Source: Streptomyces sp. NBC_00236
GTDB lineage: Bacteria > Actinomycetota > Actinomycetes > Streptomycetales > Streptomycetaceae
Assembly: GCF_036195045.1 (NCBI RefSeq)
Contig: NZ_CP108100.1
Location: 1-64,000 of the forward strand
Reading direction: 5' to 3'
DNA: 64,000 bases
Both the position numbers and the translations under genes were made by a program. Shown here piece after piece: positions 8,449 to 16,557 of the stretch (the first letter of the stretch is position 1; each line of letters opens with the position of its first letter). The notes under the pieces are model-generated. The model ran no database searches. It saw only the letters and a program-made list of their open reading frames with translations, and had not been told where the DNA came from.

Positions 8449-9791
8449 CCCTCCGAGGGTCCGTCGAGGAAGGGCCTGGAATCGAACGACACGCCCGGAC
8501 CACTGCGCAGGGCAGGGCGCACCTGGGGCGCTTGCATCATCACTTGGCGGGTGAGTTCGACGAGGATCTGACGTAACGCGTCCTTGAAGGCCGCCACCGT
8601 CTTGAGCGACATCTTGAACACCGGCTCACGCAGCTGCGCGTGACGGCCGAGCACACTGAGCAGCTGCTGGCGCAGCGCGTCCGTATGGGCGGCCGTCTCC
8701 GTGTCGGAGGCGTTCTGGGGCACGGCCATCCCGGTGTTCATGGTTAGGCGCTTGTCGTACTCGCCCAGCGCGGCCTGACGGTCCCTCAGTCCGATGGTCC
8801 ACGGGTCGAGGATGATGACGGCCAGCTCGTTGTCGGCCTCCACCTTGTCTAGTAACTGGGCCACTTCGCCATCGAATTCCTCCGGGTGCGGCATGAGCCG
8901 TAGCTCCGAGGCGACCTCGACCGCGTACATGAGGACCGGCTCGGGGTGGTCCGGCGCGTAGGGGGCCCAGTCGTGCTGCCGATCGCCATACGGGGTGGTG
9001 TCCTCCCGGAGCCCGCTGAGGTCCTCCTGGGTGCCCGATGCCACCACCAGCCGGACGTGCTTGGGGCCTGAGGGGGACGTGCGGGGACCCGGCACGGGGC
9101 GCGGGGAGGCCGGCCGCTCCCGCGACGGACCGTCGTCCGTGGCCGGGGTCGCCACCGCCCCGGCCGCCGCGGTGTCCTTCTGCGCGGTCAGCGGGTCGCA
9201 GAAGGCGTTGCCGAAGGAGTCGAAGTCCTCGGACATCACGCCGGCCGCCAGCGGGCTGTCGTCGATGAGCTCGGCCAGCCGCTTACCCAGAGCGAAGATG
9301 ATCTCCTGGTAGAGGGGGGCGTACTCCTTGTTGTGCTTGAGCTGTACCAGCTGGCGCAACCCCCGCTTGGCGTACCGGTCGGCGAGGTCGGGCTGCTTGG
9401 CCCAGATGTCCGCGGCGGCCTTGGGGACGGACATCCTGCCGTCGAAGACCCCCTCCCAGATGACCGGAAAGATCATCTCCGGTTCGGGGCCGGCCGTGCC
9501 GAGGATGTGGTCGGCCTGGCGACGGCTGAAGGCCCACCACTCCTTGCCGCAGAACGGGCTGGCGAAGTAGCGCGGGGAGTAGAGCGGTATGAACACCTTG
9601 CAGGAGCCTAGTGCCTCACTGAGTTCTCTGCGCCACCTCATCGCCTTGCGCATGTCCAGGTAGTTGTAGCCCAGTCTGTCCGGCGCGAGGGCGGTAATGT
9701 GACCGATCTCGGTGCACAGGTCGTTGAAGAAGTCGCTGACCAGCCCATTGCCGTTGTCCTCCCCCGAGAAGCTGAGAAAAAGCTGCACCAT
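8445..9791 (-). CDS. fxsC: TIR-like protein FxsC
   Basis: A 448-residue protein starting at ATG 9791. The first about 190 residues form a TIR-like domain of the FxsC type: LFLSFSGEDNGNGLVSDFF, LGSCKVFIPLYSPRYFASPF, CGKEWWAFSRRQ. A Pro/Ser-rich linker (residues about 215-260, PASPRPVPGPRTSPSGPK) leads to a second alpha/beta domain (HVRLVVASGTQEDL, LAVIILDPWTIGLRDRQAAL). In FxSxx-COOH loci FxsC accompanies a radical SAM enzyme and a short peptide ending F-x-S-x-x; neither is found nearby. The frame is open to 10481 but the upstream part is low-complexity Arg/Pro-rich and lacks a good start, so I use 9791. It is first gene of the operon. Confidence 0.88.
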   Translation of the reverse strand: MVQLFLSFSGEDNGNGLVSDFFNDLCTEIGHITALAPDRLGYNYLDMRKAMRWRRELSEALGSCKVFIPLYSPRYFASPFCGKEWWAFSRRQADHILGTAGPEPEMIFPVIWEGVFDGRMSVPKAAADIWAKQPDLADRYAKRGLRQLVQLKHNKEYAPLYQEIIFALGKRLAELIDDSPLAAGVMSEDFDSFGNAFCDPLTAQKDTAAAGAVATPATDDGPSRERPASPRPVPGPRTSPSGPKHVRLVVASGTQEDLSGLREDTTPYGDRQHDWAPYAPDHPEPVLMYAVEVASELRLMPHPEEFDGEVAQLLDKVEADNELAVIILDPWTIGLRDRQAALGEYDKRLTMNTGMAVPQNASDTETAAHTDALRQQLLSVLGRHAQLREPVFKMSLKTVAAFKDALRQILVELTRQVMMQAPQVRPALRSGPGVSFDSRPFLDGPSEG

Positions 9792-10053
9792 GCACACCTG
9801 CCACCGGTCCGCTCCCCCCTGACGGCCAACGTCGCCCCCAGGTCTGCCGTCGGCAGTTTCCCAGAAGAGCCCGCCCGCGTCCCGGACTCCGCGAGGAACA
9901 TCCCGATCGGACGACACGGCGGGCCCCGGCCGCCCCCGCCGGGGCCCCGCCCCTGGCCGCTTCCTCCGGCGCACCGGGGCGGGCGCGGCCGTGGCGGTTA
10001 CAGCCAGCCGTTGCGGGGCGGAAGCTGCGGTGGGTGAGCCAGCAGGCGTCACT
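9792..10053. promoter_or_regulatory. Divergent promoter region with a G+C hairpin
   Basis: This 262-base gap separates fxsC (leftward) from the small gene and helicase (rightward) and should hold both promoters. It contains a perfect 10-base inverted repeat GGGCCCCGGC / GCCGGGGCCC at 9921-9930 and 9938-9947, which could form a hairpin in the fxsC leader. I see no convincing -35/-10 pair. Confidence 0.4.
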
Positions 10054-10197
10054 ATGACGCAGAGCACGGCGGAATTCGTGCAAGCGATCACCGGCAACGT
10101 GATCAACGGCTGGACCCTGTGGCACCTGTCTGCCCCTGACGGGCGCACACTGGACGGCCTCCGCCGTGAACTCCGGCGGAACGATCCCCAGCACTGA
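10054..10197 (+). CDS. Small hypothetical protein upstream of the helicase
   Basis: A 47-residue frame starting at ATG 10054, encoding TQSTAEFVQAITGNVING, a Trp-rich turn (WTLWHLSAPDG) and a basic tail RTLDGLRRELRRNDPQH. It ends 29 bases before the helicase start and so probably shares its transcript. No ribosome-binding site stands out. I know no family; the size, charge and place fit an accessory or regulatory peptide of the plasmid-like helicase. Confidence 0.45.
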   Translation: MTQSTAEFVQAITGNVINGWTLWHLSAPDGRTLDGLRRELRRNDPQH

Positions 10198-10226
10198 TCC
10201 GTACCGAACCGGAAGGGAGGACGCAC

Positions 10227-11708
10227 GTGACCGTTATCAATCTCCGCGAACACCAAGTAGCCCAGAAAGCGGCCTTCCGAAGATGGTCTGGCTTCCCCGC
10301 CCGGCCGCCGGTGCCCCCGCAGGGCATACGGGGCACGATCGTGTCCGCGACCGGCTCCGGTAAAACGATCATGGCCGCCGCGAGCGCCCTGGAATGCTTC
10401 CCGGGCGGCAGGATCCTCGTGATGGTGCCAACCCTGGACCTGCTCGCGCAGACCGCCCAGGCGTGGCGCCTGGTGGGCCACCGGGCACCGATGGTCGCGG
10501 TGTGCTCGCTGGAGAACGACGCGGTACTCAACTCCCTAGGCGTGCGGACGACCACGAACCCGATCCAGCTGGCCCTGTGGGCCGGGCACGGGCCCGTAGT
10601 CGTACTCGCCACGTACGCCTCCCTCGTGGACCGCGAGGACATCACAGCACCGACAGGCCAGGGGAGGGTTCGCGGGCCGCTGGAGGCCGCTCTGGCGGGC
10701 GGAGAGCGGCTCTACGGGCAGCAGATGGACCGTTTCGACCTCGCCATCGTGGACGAAGCCCACTCAACCACCGGAGAGCTCGGGCGCCCGTGGGCCGCGA
10801 TCCACGACAACCAGCGGATCCCCGCCGACTTCCGGCTCTACCTCACCGCGACCCCGCGCATCCTCGCCGCACTCCGCCCCCAGAAGGGCAGCGGCGGCCA
10901 GGAGGCAGAGATCGCGACGATGTCGGACGACCCGGACGGCGTGTTCGGCGCCTGGCTCCCCGGCGCGGAGCTGGGACTCTCAGAGGCGATCGAGCGGGAA
11001 ATCCTCGCCGGGTTCGAGATCGACGTCCTGGAGATCCGCGACCCGGCCCCGGTCGTCGGGGAGTCCGAGGAAGCGCGGCGGGGCCGGCGACTGGCGCTGC
11101 TACAGACCGCACTTCTGGAGCACGCGGCGGCGTACAACCTGCGTACGGTCATGACGTTCCACCAGAAGGTCGAGGAAGCCCGCGCGTTCGCGGACAAGCT
11201 CCCCGAGACCGCAGCCCACCTGTACGTCAACGAAGCGTCCGACGCCGACCTGGCCGCCGCCGACCGGCTGCCGAAGTCGTCGATCGACGCGGAGTTCTAC
11301 GAGCTGGAGGCCGGCCGCCACGTACCCCCGGACCGCGTCTGGTCGGCGTGGCTGTGCGGGGACCACCTCGTAGCCGAGCGGCGGGAGGCGCTGCGTCAGT
11401 TCGCCAACGGCGTCGACGTCACCGGGCGCCGGGTGCACCGTGCCTTCCTCGCGAGCGTTCGCGTTCTCGGGGAGGGGGTGGACATCACCGGCGAGCGGGG
11501 AGTCGACTCGATCTGCTTCGCGGACACTCGCGGCTCACAGGTGCATCAGCCGGGCCACCGCCGCGGCCCGCTTCGACTCCTGTGCCCCCTCCATGATCGG
11601 AAGTCTCCGGCAGTGTCCCGAAACCTGTTCGGGACACCTCAACCCTTCACCCGCACGAGTGAACGAGGCGTGATCGGCGGGCAGTCGCCCCGGTCCCGTA
11701 CACGCTGA
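10227..11708 (+). pseudogene. DEAD/DEAH helicase, truncated before motif VI
   Basis: Starts at GTG 10227 behind GGAAGGGAGG. The helicase motifs appear in order: Q-like LREHQ, Walker A SATGSGKTIMAA (about residue 39), DLAIVDEAHSTTGEL (DEAH), LTATPRIL, then the second RecA lobe with TVMTFHQKVEEARAFADKL and VRVLGEGVDITGERGVDSIC. Similarity stops at about 11537 after FADTRGSQV, where related proteins continue with the arginine-finger motif VI; instead a foreign Pro/Arg-rich tail runs to 11708. Such helicases are typical of actinomycete linear plasmids and chromosome ends. Without motif VI ATP hydrolysis should fail, so I regard the gene as truncated by rearrangement near the hairpin at 11613. Confidence 0.8.
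11613..11637. repeat. Perfect inverted repeat GTGTCCCGAA
   Basis: Arms at 11613-11622 and 11628-11637 pair perfectly over 10 bases around a five-base loop. The arm contains the GTCCCGAA unit that recurs five times at 12281-12401, upstream of the recombinase. It lies just after the point where the helicase loses similarity, so it could be a recombination or replication site of the decayed element, or the terminator of the lost helicase end. Confidence 0.7.
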
Positions 11709-11745
11709 TCACGGGTGCGAAGGACGCACAGCCGAAGGGGAGACC

Positions 11746-12242
11746 GTGTTGGGGATCGAGTCGCTGTTCAAGAGGAAGCTGCCCTACGTGGACTGGCCCA
11801 AGGACTACGAGTACGTGGCAAGCGACATGGCGATGGCCGCCGGAGTGGGGGTGGCGCGTGTGCGATGCCACCGCAACACCTGGGACTACCTGGCCCAGCA
11901 GGTCCCGCAACACAAGAGGGGCGGCCCGTCAGCTCCCGTGGACGTCGTGGACAACGTCTTCCGCGCACCGGCGGATGAGGAGATCACCACCGAGGCGGAC
12001 GGCCTGGTCACCGTGCCGCTGTCCGGCAGCACCCTCGCCGCGGTACTGCACTTCTGCTCCAACATCCAGGACCCTACCGCCCGAACAACGCCTACACCCA
12101 GTTGGACAAGGCGATCGGGCGGCGGGTGGGTGCAGCGATCTCGCAAGCCATGCAGAACGTCGTACCCGCGGCGGACGCCTCCGGGGCGACGGCGGTCGTC
12201 TACCTGGACGACAAGATCACCGCGAAGGACGCTACGGCGTGA
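11746..12242 (+). pseudogene. Hypothetical plasmid-type protein, frameshifted
   Basis: Starts at GTG 11746 (site AAGGGGA) and reads GIESLFKRKLPYVDWPKDYE, AAGVGVARVRCHRNTWDYL and VPLSGSTLAAVLHFCSNIQD in frame 1. At the CCC run at 12072-12074 the coding sense moves to another frame, which continues PYRPNNAYTQLDKAIGRR, AISQAMQNVVPAADASG, VVYLDDKITAKDATA and stops at 12242. One extra C would restore a 165-residue protein. Function is unknown; it lies between a linear-plasmid type helicase and a recombinase. Either it is a pseudogene or the assembly lacks one C. Confidence 0.65.
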
Positions 12243-12280
12243 TCCGGGCGTAGATCCGTACGACAGGCGTTCACTTGCGC

Positions 12281-12401
12281 GTCCCGGAAACGGTCGATTC
12301 CGGGACGGTGGCCTGCCGGCGCGGCCGGAGCTCGGGAGGTGTCCCGAAAGGCGTCCCGAAACCGGTGGACGCGACGGAGAAGCGGGACGGGTATTCGGGA
12401 C
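12281..12401. repeat. Cluster of GTCCCGAA / TTCGGGAC repeats upstream of the recombinase
   Basis: GTCCCGGAA 12281-12289 pairs perfectly with TTCCGGGAC 12298-12306. Direct copies GTCCCGAA follow at 12341-12348 and 12353-12360 (12-base spacing), and TTCGGGAC at 12394-12401. The same unit forms the hairpin at 11613-11637. Placement directly before a serine recombinase fits a res-like crossover site; iterons of a replication origin are an alternative. Confidence 0.6.
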
Positions 12402-12435
12402 GGCCGTGTCGGGCGGCCGGGCGGGAGGGGAACAC

Positions 12436-13276
12436 GTGAACGGCGACCTGGACGAAATCGCCCGCGCCGAGCTCGTCGAGCGCGAACCGTGCCCGCGTTG
12501 CGGGGCCGCGCCCGGATCGGCGTGCCGGGCCAACTCCGGCGTCGTCGCCGTTGATTACCACACCGGCCACTACGCGAAGATTCTCGGGCTGAAGTCCGGA
12601 CCCGCGATCCGTATCCCCGCCGCCCGCGGCCCCGGCCGACCCTGGCAGCCCGACCCCGGTCTGCTCGCCGCGCGGGAGCGCACCGGCGACCGGATCGGCT
12701 ACGCCCGGGTGTCCAGCAAGGGCCAAGACCTCGCCGGACAGGTCCGCGCACTGAAGGAAGCCGAGTGCGTACGCATCTACGTCGAGAAGATCGGCACCCG
12801 GGAGAAGATCCGGCCCGAGTACAACGCCGCCCTCGCCGACCTCCGCCCAGCCGACACCCTCACCGTCACCATGCTCGACCGCCTCGGCCGCAACATGGTC
12901 GAACTCATCACCAGCGCGCAGGACCTCGCCGAACGCGGCCAGCGCCTGGAGATCCGCACCGGCCCCCTTGCCGGCATCTACGACCCGCACGGCGCGGGCA
13001 AGGTCCCCTTCGTCGTATTCGCCGCAATGGCGGAGGTCGAGCGGGAGTTCATCCACGAGCGGACCCTGGTCGGCCTGGACACCGCCGCGGCGAACGGCAA
13101 GCACGGCGGCCGCCCGTCGGCCGTCGACGGCGACATGCTCGCCGTCGCCCTGCGCCGCCGACGACGCGAAAGAGTCCGTCACCGCCATCGCCCGGCGTAT
13201 CGGCGTCGGCCGCTCCACCCTCTACCGCACCCTCGCCGCGTACGACGAAGCTGCCGCCACTACGAGCCACCAATGA
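12436..13276 (+). pseudogene. Serine recombinase (resolvase) with zinc-finger N-terminus, frameshifted near the HTH
   Basis: Starts at GTG 12436 behind GGGAGGGG. Residues about 18-30 carry a CPRCGAAPGSAC zinc-ribbon motif. The resolvase domain begins at about 92: RIGYARVSSKGQDLAGQV (catalytic Ser), LTVTMLDRLGRNMVELI, VVFAAMAEVEREFIHERT. After DGDMLAVALRRR the frame changes by one base at about 13157-13163; the terminal HTH (DAKESVTAIARRIGVGRSTL) is read in the other frame and stops at 13276. Restored length would be about 280 residues. Resolvases cut at crossover sites and form a Ser-DNA link; here the DNA-binding end is disconnected unless the shift is a sequencing error. Confidence 0.8.
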
Positions 13277-13487
13277 CCACAGGCGCACGGGCGGGCTCGA
13301 CCAGGTGTGCGGACGAGTCGGGAGCACGGTGGCGGTCCCCGACGCACTCTCGGCTCGGGTCAACGGCCTCTGCATCCCCACCATCGGGCTGGACTCCCTG
13401 GAGGGTGGGTGGCAGGTGCAGGCGAGATAATCGGCTCCCAGATAACTCGTTCTCGACATACGCTCTAGAGGGTGCTTCACTCGTCAC

Positions 13488-13805
13488 ATGGCATCAATTC
13501 GGCTGACACGTCCAACACTTGAAGTGCTCAAGGTGCTGCTCACGGCCACCCCCGATGACCCGGCATGGGGCCTGAAGATCTGCGAGGAGGCTGATCTCGG
13601 CTCCGGCACGGTCTACCCGATCCTTGAACGGCTGGTCGGCGCCGGATGGGCCACACGCACAGAGGAACAGGGCGAGCACTTTGGGCGGCCAAGGCGGTAC
13701 TACTACGAACTCACCGCTGCTGGTCATCTTGCGACGCAGCGTGCCAGGGAGAGCAGGCCGCGCCTCTTCGGCCTGCGGGCTGCCAGCGAGAATGGCGTGG
13801 CATGA
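13488..13805 (+). CDS. PadR-family transcriptional regulator
   Basis: A 105-residue winged-helix protein. TRPTLEVLKVLLTATPDDPA is the first helix, GLKICEEADLGSGTVYPILE is the recognition helix with the PadR signature GTVYP, and GRPRRYYYELTAAGHLATQR is the wing. The short length lacks the C-terminal dimerisation helix bundle of long PadR proteins, as in many mobile-element copies. Its stop overlaps the start of the next membrane-protein gene (ATGA), so both are one translational unit, and the regulator probably controls that pair by autorepression. Confidence 0.9.
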   Translation: MASIRLTRPTLEVLKVLLTATPDDPAWGLKICEEADLGSGTVYPILERLVGAGWATRTEEQGEHFGRPRRYYYELTAAGHLATQRARESRPRLFGLRAASENGVA

Positions 13806-14548
13806 GCGAGGGCGAGCAGCTCACGGAGCCGTCGGGTGCGAGCCTGACCGCCGTCATCGCGGTGCTCACTCCGATTCTCTTCGGAACTGGGGCAGTAATC
13901 TTCCTCGGCTCCGGCTACGGCCTCAAATTGCTGACCGCAGAGCTGGCTTTCTCGGAGACCTTGGTGACGATGGGCTGGGTTTCTGGCGCCGGGACTGCGC
14001 TAAGTATTTTAGTGTCGGCAGTCGGTCTCCTGGTCACGGCGCTGCGCCCCCGCCCGCTCGAAGACGATCAGTCAGAAACCGCGGCTTCCTCGGACTGTCC
14101 CAGGACTGGGGCAGCCGATCGGACACTGGGATTCGCCTCGTTTGTTGCGGGGACGCGTCGCGCGCACCTGCGTGACGAATGGGCTGCGCTACTCGCCGGC
14201 GACCCCGAGAACGGCATCGTTCTCTCCGCGAGCCGCAGGATGCGATATGCGCTCGGATGCCTTTGGGCGGCGGCCCGGTTGAGGGCTCATGATCTCGTCG
14301 GTCCGCTGTGGCTTCCTGTGGACTGGCTACTGTCGAACGAGTCTCGGACAAACCGCTTCATCGCCATGGCGGTGGGCGGGCAGGCGGTCTACGTCGTGGG
14401 GAGCGGCGGGATCCCGGCCCTGGTTACGGAGATCTGGGAGCCGTGCGCTCTGTTCGGCGGCGGCTTGTACATCCTGGCACGCTGGCTGCGACGGGTACGC
14501 GGGATCGAACTCGCGGCGGCTGCCCGCAGCGACTCCTCCGAGGAATAG
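13802..14548 (+). CDS. Membrane protein partner of the PadR regulator
   Basis: A 248-residue protein whose ATG overlaps the PadR stop by four bases. Two or three predicted membrane helices at the N-terminal side (AVIAVLTPILFGTGAVIF, LVTMGWVSGAGTALSIL to VTALRP) are followed by a cytosolic part with SASRRMRYALGCLWAAARL, and a further hydrophobic stretch near the C-terminus (ALVTEIWEPCALFGGGLYIL). I do not recognise the family. PadR/small-membrane-protein pairs coupled by ATGA overlaps are common in Streptomyces; the membrane partner may be an efflux or signalling component, but nothing here shows which. Confidence 0.75.
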   Translation: MSEGEQLTEPSGASLTAVIAVLTPILFGTGAVIFLGSGYGLKLLTAELAFSETLVTMGWVSGAGTALSILVSAVGLLVTALRPRPLEDDQSETAASSDCPRTGAADRTLGFASFVAGTRRAHLRDEWAALLAGDPENGIVLSASRRMRYALGCLWAAARLRAHDLVGPLWLPVDWLLSNESRTNRFIAMAVGGQAVYVVGSGGIPALVTEIWEPCALFGGGLYILARWLRRVRGIELAAAARSDSSEE

Positions 14549-14699
14549 ACCGGGCTGGTCACAGTCACGGCTGGTTGACCAGTCATCGCCGGGTCTGGTG
14601 CTCGGCGGCGGCCGGGCCGGTGGCGGAGCCACTGCACCGATATTCCCCGAGGTCGTACGAGCACCCCACGCACTGACAGAACCCTGCGCAGAACTGACA

Positions 14700-15240
14700 T
14701 CTACTCTGCGCACGACAGTAGTGGTCTCGTCGTCGATGAGACGTAGGCCGTACTGGACGTCGTTGCGCGGGCTCAGGGTGAAGTGGTGAGGTGCCGCGCG
14801 GCGCAGGGCGTACGGGCCGCCGAGCTCGGGGTGGGCGAGGGCCTCCGCGGTGCGGTCGTAGGCCCAGCCCAGCGATTCGGCGAGGTAGTCCGCGGTGAGC
14901 GGGCGGCCAGCGTGGGCGAGCGCGTTGAGGACGGCGGCCGTGTCGGCGTCGGCGCCGGGTTCGTTGGCGGGTGCTCGGCGTCGCGGTAGCGGGGCAGCCG
15001 GTAGACGGCCTCGGCGTACGGGGTGAGGTCGGCGGGGTGGAGGTCCAGGCGCCGGGCCAGTTCGAGGATGATGTGCAGCGGCTGGTTGGGCAGGGCGTCC
15101 ATGGTGATGGCGCTCTCGTGGACACCGAGGAGGTCGGCGAGCTCCCATGCGGAGAGGCCCGCGTTGTGCAGCCGGCGGCGCAGTTCGTCACCCCATCCTC
15201 GGGGCTTGTAGCGCGGGGGCGGGTGCAAGCGGTCGGTCAC
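14700..15240 (-). pseudogene. HTH-domain hypothetical protein, frameshifted
   Basis: Starts at GTG 15240. The first frame reads TDRLHPPPRYKPRGWGDELR, LSAWELADLLGVHESAITMD (helix-turn-helix) and LDLHPADLTPYAEAVYRL. At about 14978-14986 the sense moves by one base; the second frame continues ANEPGADADTAAVLNALAHA, LTADYLAESLGWAYDRTAEA and HHFTLSPRNDVQYGLRLIDD, a second winged-helix-like part. Missing one C in a CCC-G tract would explain the shift. The true end after VVRRVDVS is unclear, since the second frame runs on into the neighbouring gene. A fragment of a relative lies at 17396-17535. Probably a DNA-binding regulator of a mobile element. Confidence 0.65.
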
Positions 15241-15342
15241 CGGTCGGGGCCTTCGTCGGACAGGATCACCACGTCCATGCGGCGGGCGGTCATCCAGTCG
15301 GTCAGGGGGGCGGGGCCGGCACCGATCCCGGTGACTTCGCAT

Positions 15343-15867
15343 TCAGCAGTCGAACACCGACCAACAGATGTCGTTGCGTAGCCGCTGGTCATCAAGTACG
15401 AGCTCTCGGATCGCTTCCGGGAGCTGATTGCGCTGCCACTGGCACTCGAGTCGTCCTGCGATCTCGCTCTCGCCTTCCGGTGCCGCTGCACGTGCGGCCT
15501 TGATCGCGTAGGCGGCCGCGCCGAGCTCATGCGCGGCGACGTGGGCGACGGCCCCGGCCTGACCGGCGGCGTACGCGGCATGCCGTGCTGCCCCACGCAG
15601 GTCTCTGGCTGCCCCCATCGCATGGCCGCCCGCCGCGCGAGCCTGCATCATCTTGGCCTCGCCACGCACCCAGGCCCGGGCATGCTCGATCGCCTGGCGC
15701 GGTCGCTGGTCCCCAGGCTGGGCCGACTCGAAGAGGCCAAGGACGTGCTCTGCACAGGCGGCAGCCCATAGAGCGAGGAGCCGGTGATCCGCGTCAGTGA
15801 GAGTCCCACCACGGCGGATCGTCACGAAGCGGGGGTCGCGGACCTTCGGGAGGATCATGACGTGCAC
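15343..15867 (-). CDS. Imm5-like (putative immunity) protein, copy 2
   Basis: A 174-residue, Ala-rich all-helical protein. The core HVLGLFESAQPGDQRPRQAI, then EHARAWVRGEAKMMQARAAG, ARHAAYAAGQAGAVAHVAAH and ELGAAAYAIKAARAA, is the pattern of the Streptomyces Imm5-like putative immunity family. Its ATG lies 13 bases inside the end of the upstream gene of the same family, so the two are coupled. The name of the family comes from similarity to predicted toxin-immunity proteins; no toxin gene is next to it, so the function remains open. Confidence 0.8.
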   Translation of the reverse strand: MHVMILPKVRDPRFVTIRRGGTLTDADHRLLALWAAACAEHVLGLFESAQPGDQRPRQAIEHARAWVRGEAKMMQARAAGGHAMGAARDLRGAARHAAYAAGQAGAVAHVAAHELGAAAYAIKAARAAAPEGESEIAGRLECQWQRNQLPEAIRELVLDDQRLRNDICWSVFDC

Positions 15868-16469
15868 TCCCTCCTGCGCACATCGGCGCCGCTCGCTGCG
15901 GTGTGCCCTGGCGGCCGGTCAGCCGCCTGGCGCATGGAATGATCCAGAGTGCTCATCAGCTGGGCGACACGACTGCTGCCGCCTGTCGCGGGCGGGTAGC
16001 GGCAGAGCACATCGATGAGCACCGGTGTCGCACGCTGCCGCGACCGTTCCAGCAGGGCGTCCCCGATCGCGGGATCACCGCCTGCCTCCAGCTCCTCGAC
16101 GCGCGCGGCGCTCGCGCAGGCCCGCAGGATGTGGCCGACCTGGCCGACCTGGCCGATGGGGTGCAGGTATGCGGCCGACGCGGCGTCACCGGCGGATCGC
16201 GCGGCCAGCCGCGCCGCTTCGGACGGCGCGGACCGGGCGGCCCGATGCGCGTCGAGGGAAGTGACGCGCTGCCATTTCGTCCTGTTGGCACCGTCGATGA
16301 ACGCCCAGGCCGCGTCGATCGCCGCACGGGGGCGCGGATCATCGGAAACAGCCTGCTCAAAGACCAACAGGACGTCCTCCGCGTGCCGAACCACGTAACG
16401 CGCCACGACGCGCAGTTCGTCCATCGTCAGATCGAAGTCTCCGGACACGGTGTGCGTGCTCTGTGCCAT
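15855..16469 (-). CDS. Imm5-like (putative immunity) protein, copy 1
   Basis: A 204-residue helical protein of the same family as its downstream neighbour: LTMDELRVVARYVVRHAEDV, LLVFEQAVSDDPRPRAAIDA, SEAARLAARSAGDAASAAYL and HPIGQVGQVGHILRACASAA. It starts at ATG 16469 and is divergent from a TioE-type MerR regulator 88 bases away, an arrangement that recurs in Streptomyces and suggests that the regulator controls this pair. Members are sometimes named exonuclease SbcC in databases; nothing in the sequence supports a nuclease. Confidence 0.8.
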   Translation of the reverse strand: MAQSTHTVSGDFDLTMDELRVVARYVVRHAEDVLLVFEQAVSDDPRPRAAIDAAWAFIDGANRTKWQRVTSLDAHRAARSAPSEAARLAARSAGDAASAAYLHPIGQVGQVGHILRACASAARVEELEAGGDPAIGDALLERSRQRATPVLIDVLCRYPPATGGSSRVAQLMSTLDHSMRQAADRPPGHTAASGADVRRRECTS

Positions 16470-16557
16470 GGCCCTGAATCGTATCCTTGAACGCTCGGTG
16501 GAGACTTTGCGACGAATACTCCGCTCATCTGCGTCGGAACCCTCAATCGGAGGTCAC

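Noticed and set aside
6214..8571. A 785-codon open frame on the plus strand
   Set aside because: It is antisense to fxsT, has no recognisable domain and is rich in Arg/Gly/Pro as expected for the mirror frame of a high-G+C gene.
13260..13487. A 75-codon minus-strand frame between the recombinase and the PadR gene
   Set aside because: No ribosome-binding site, no motif, and codon bias is poor.
11746..13506. A single 586-codon gene covering hypothetical protein and recombinase
   Set aside because: The frame stays open by chance between two genes; codon sense is lost from 12075 to about 12435, and the recombinase has its own start at 12436.
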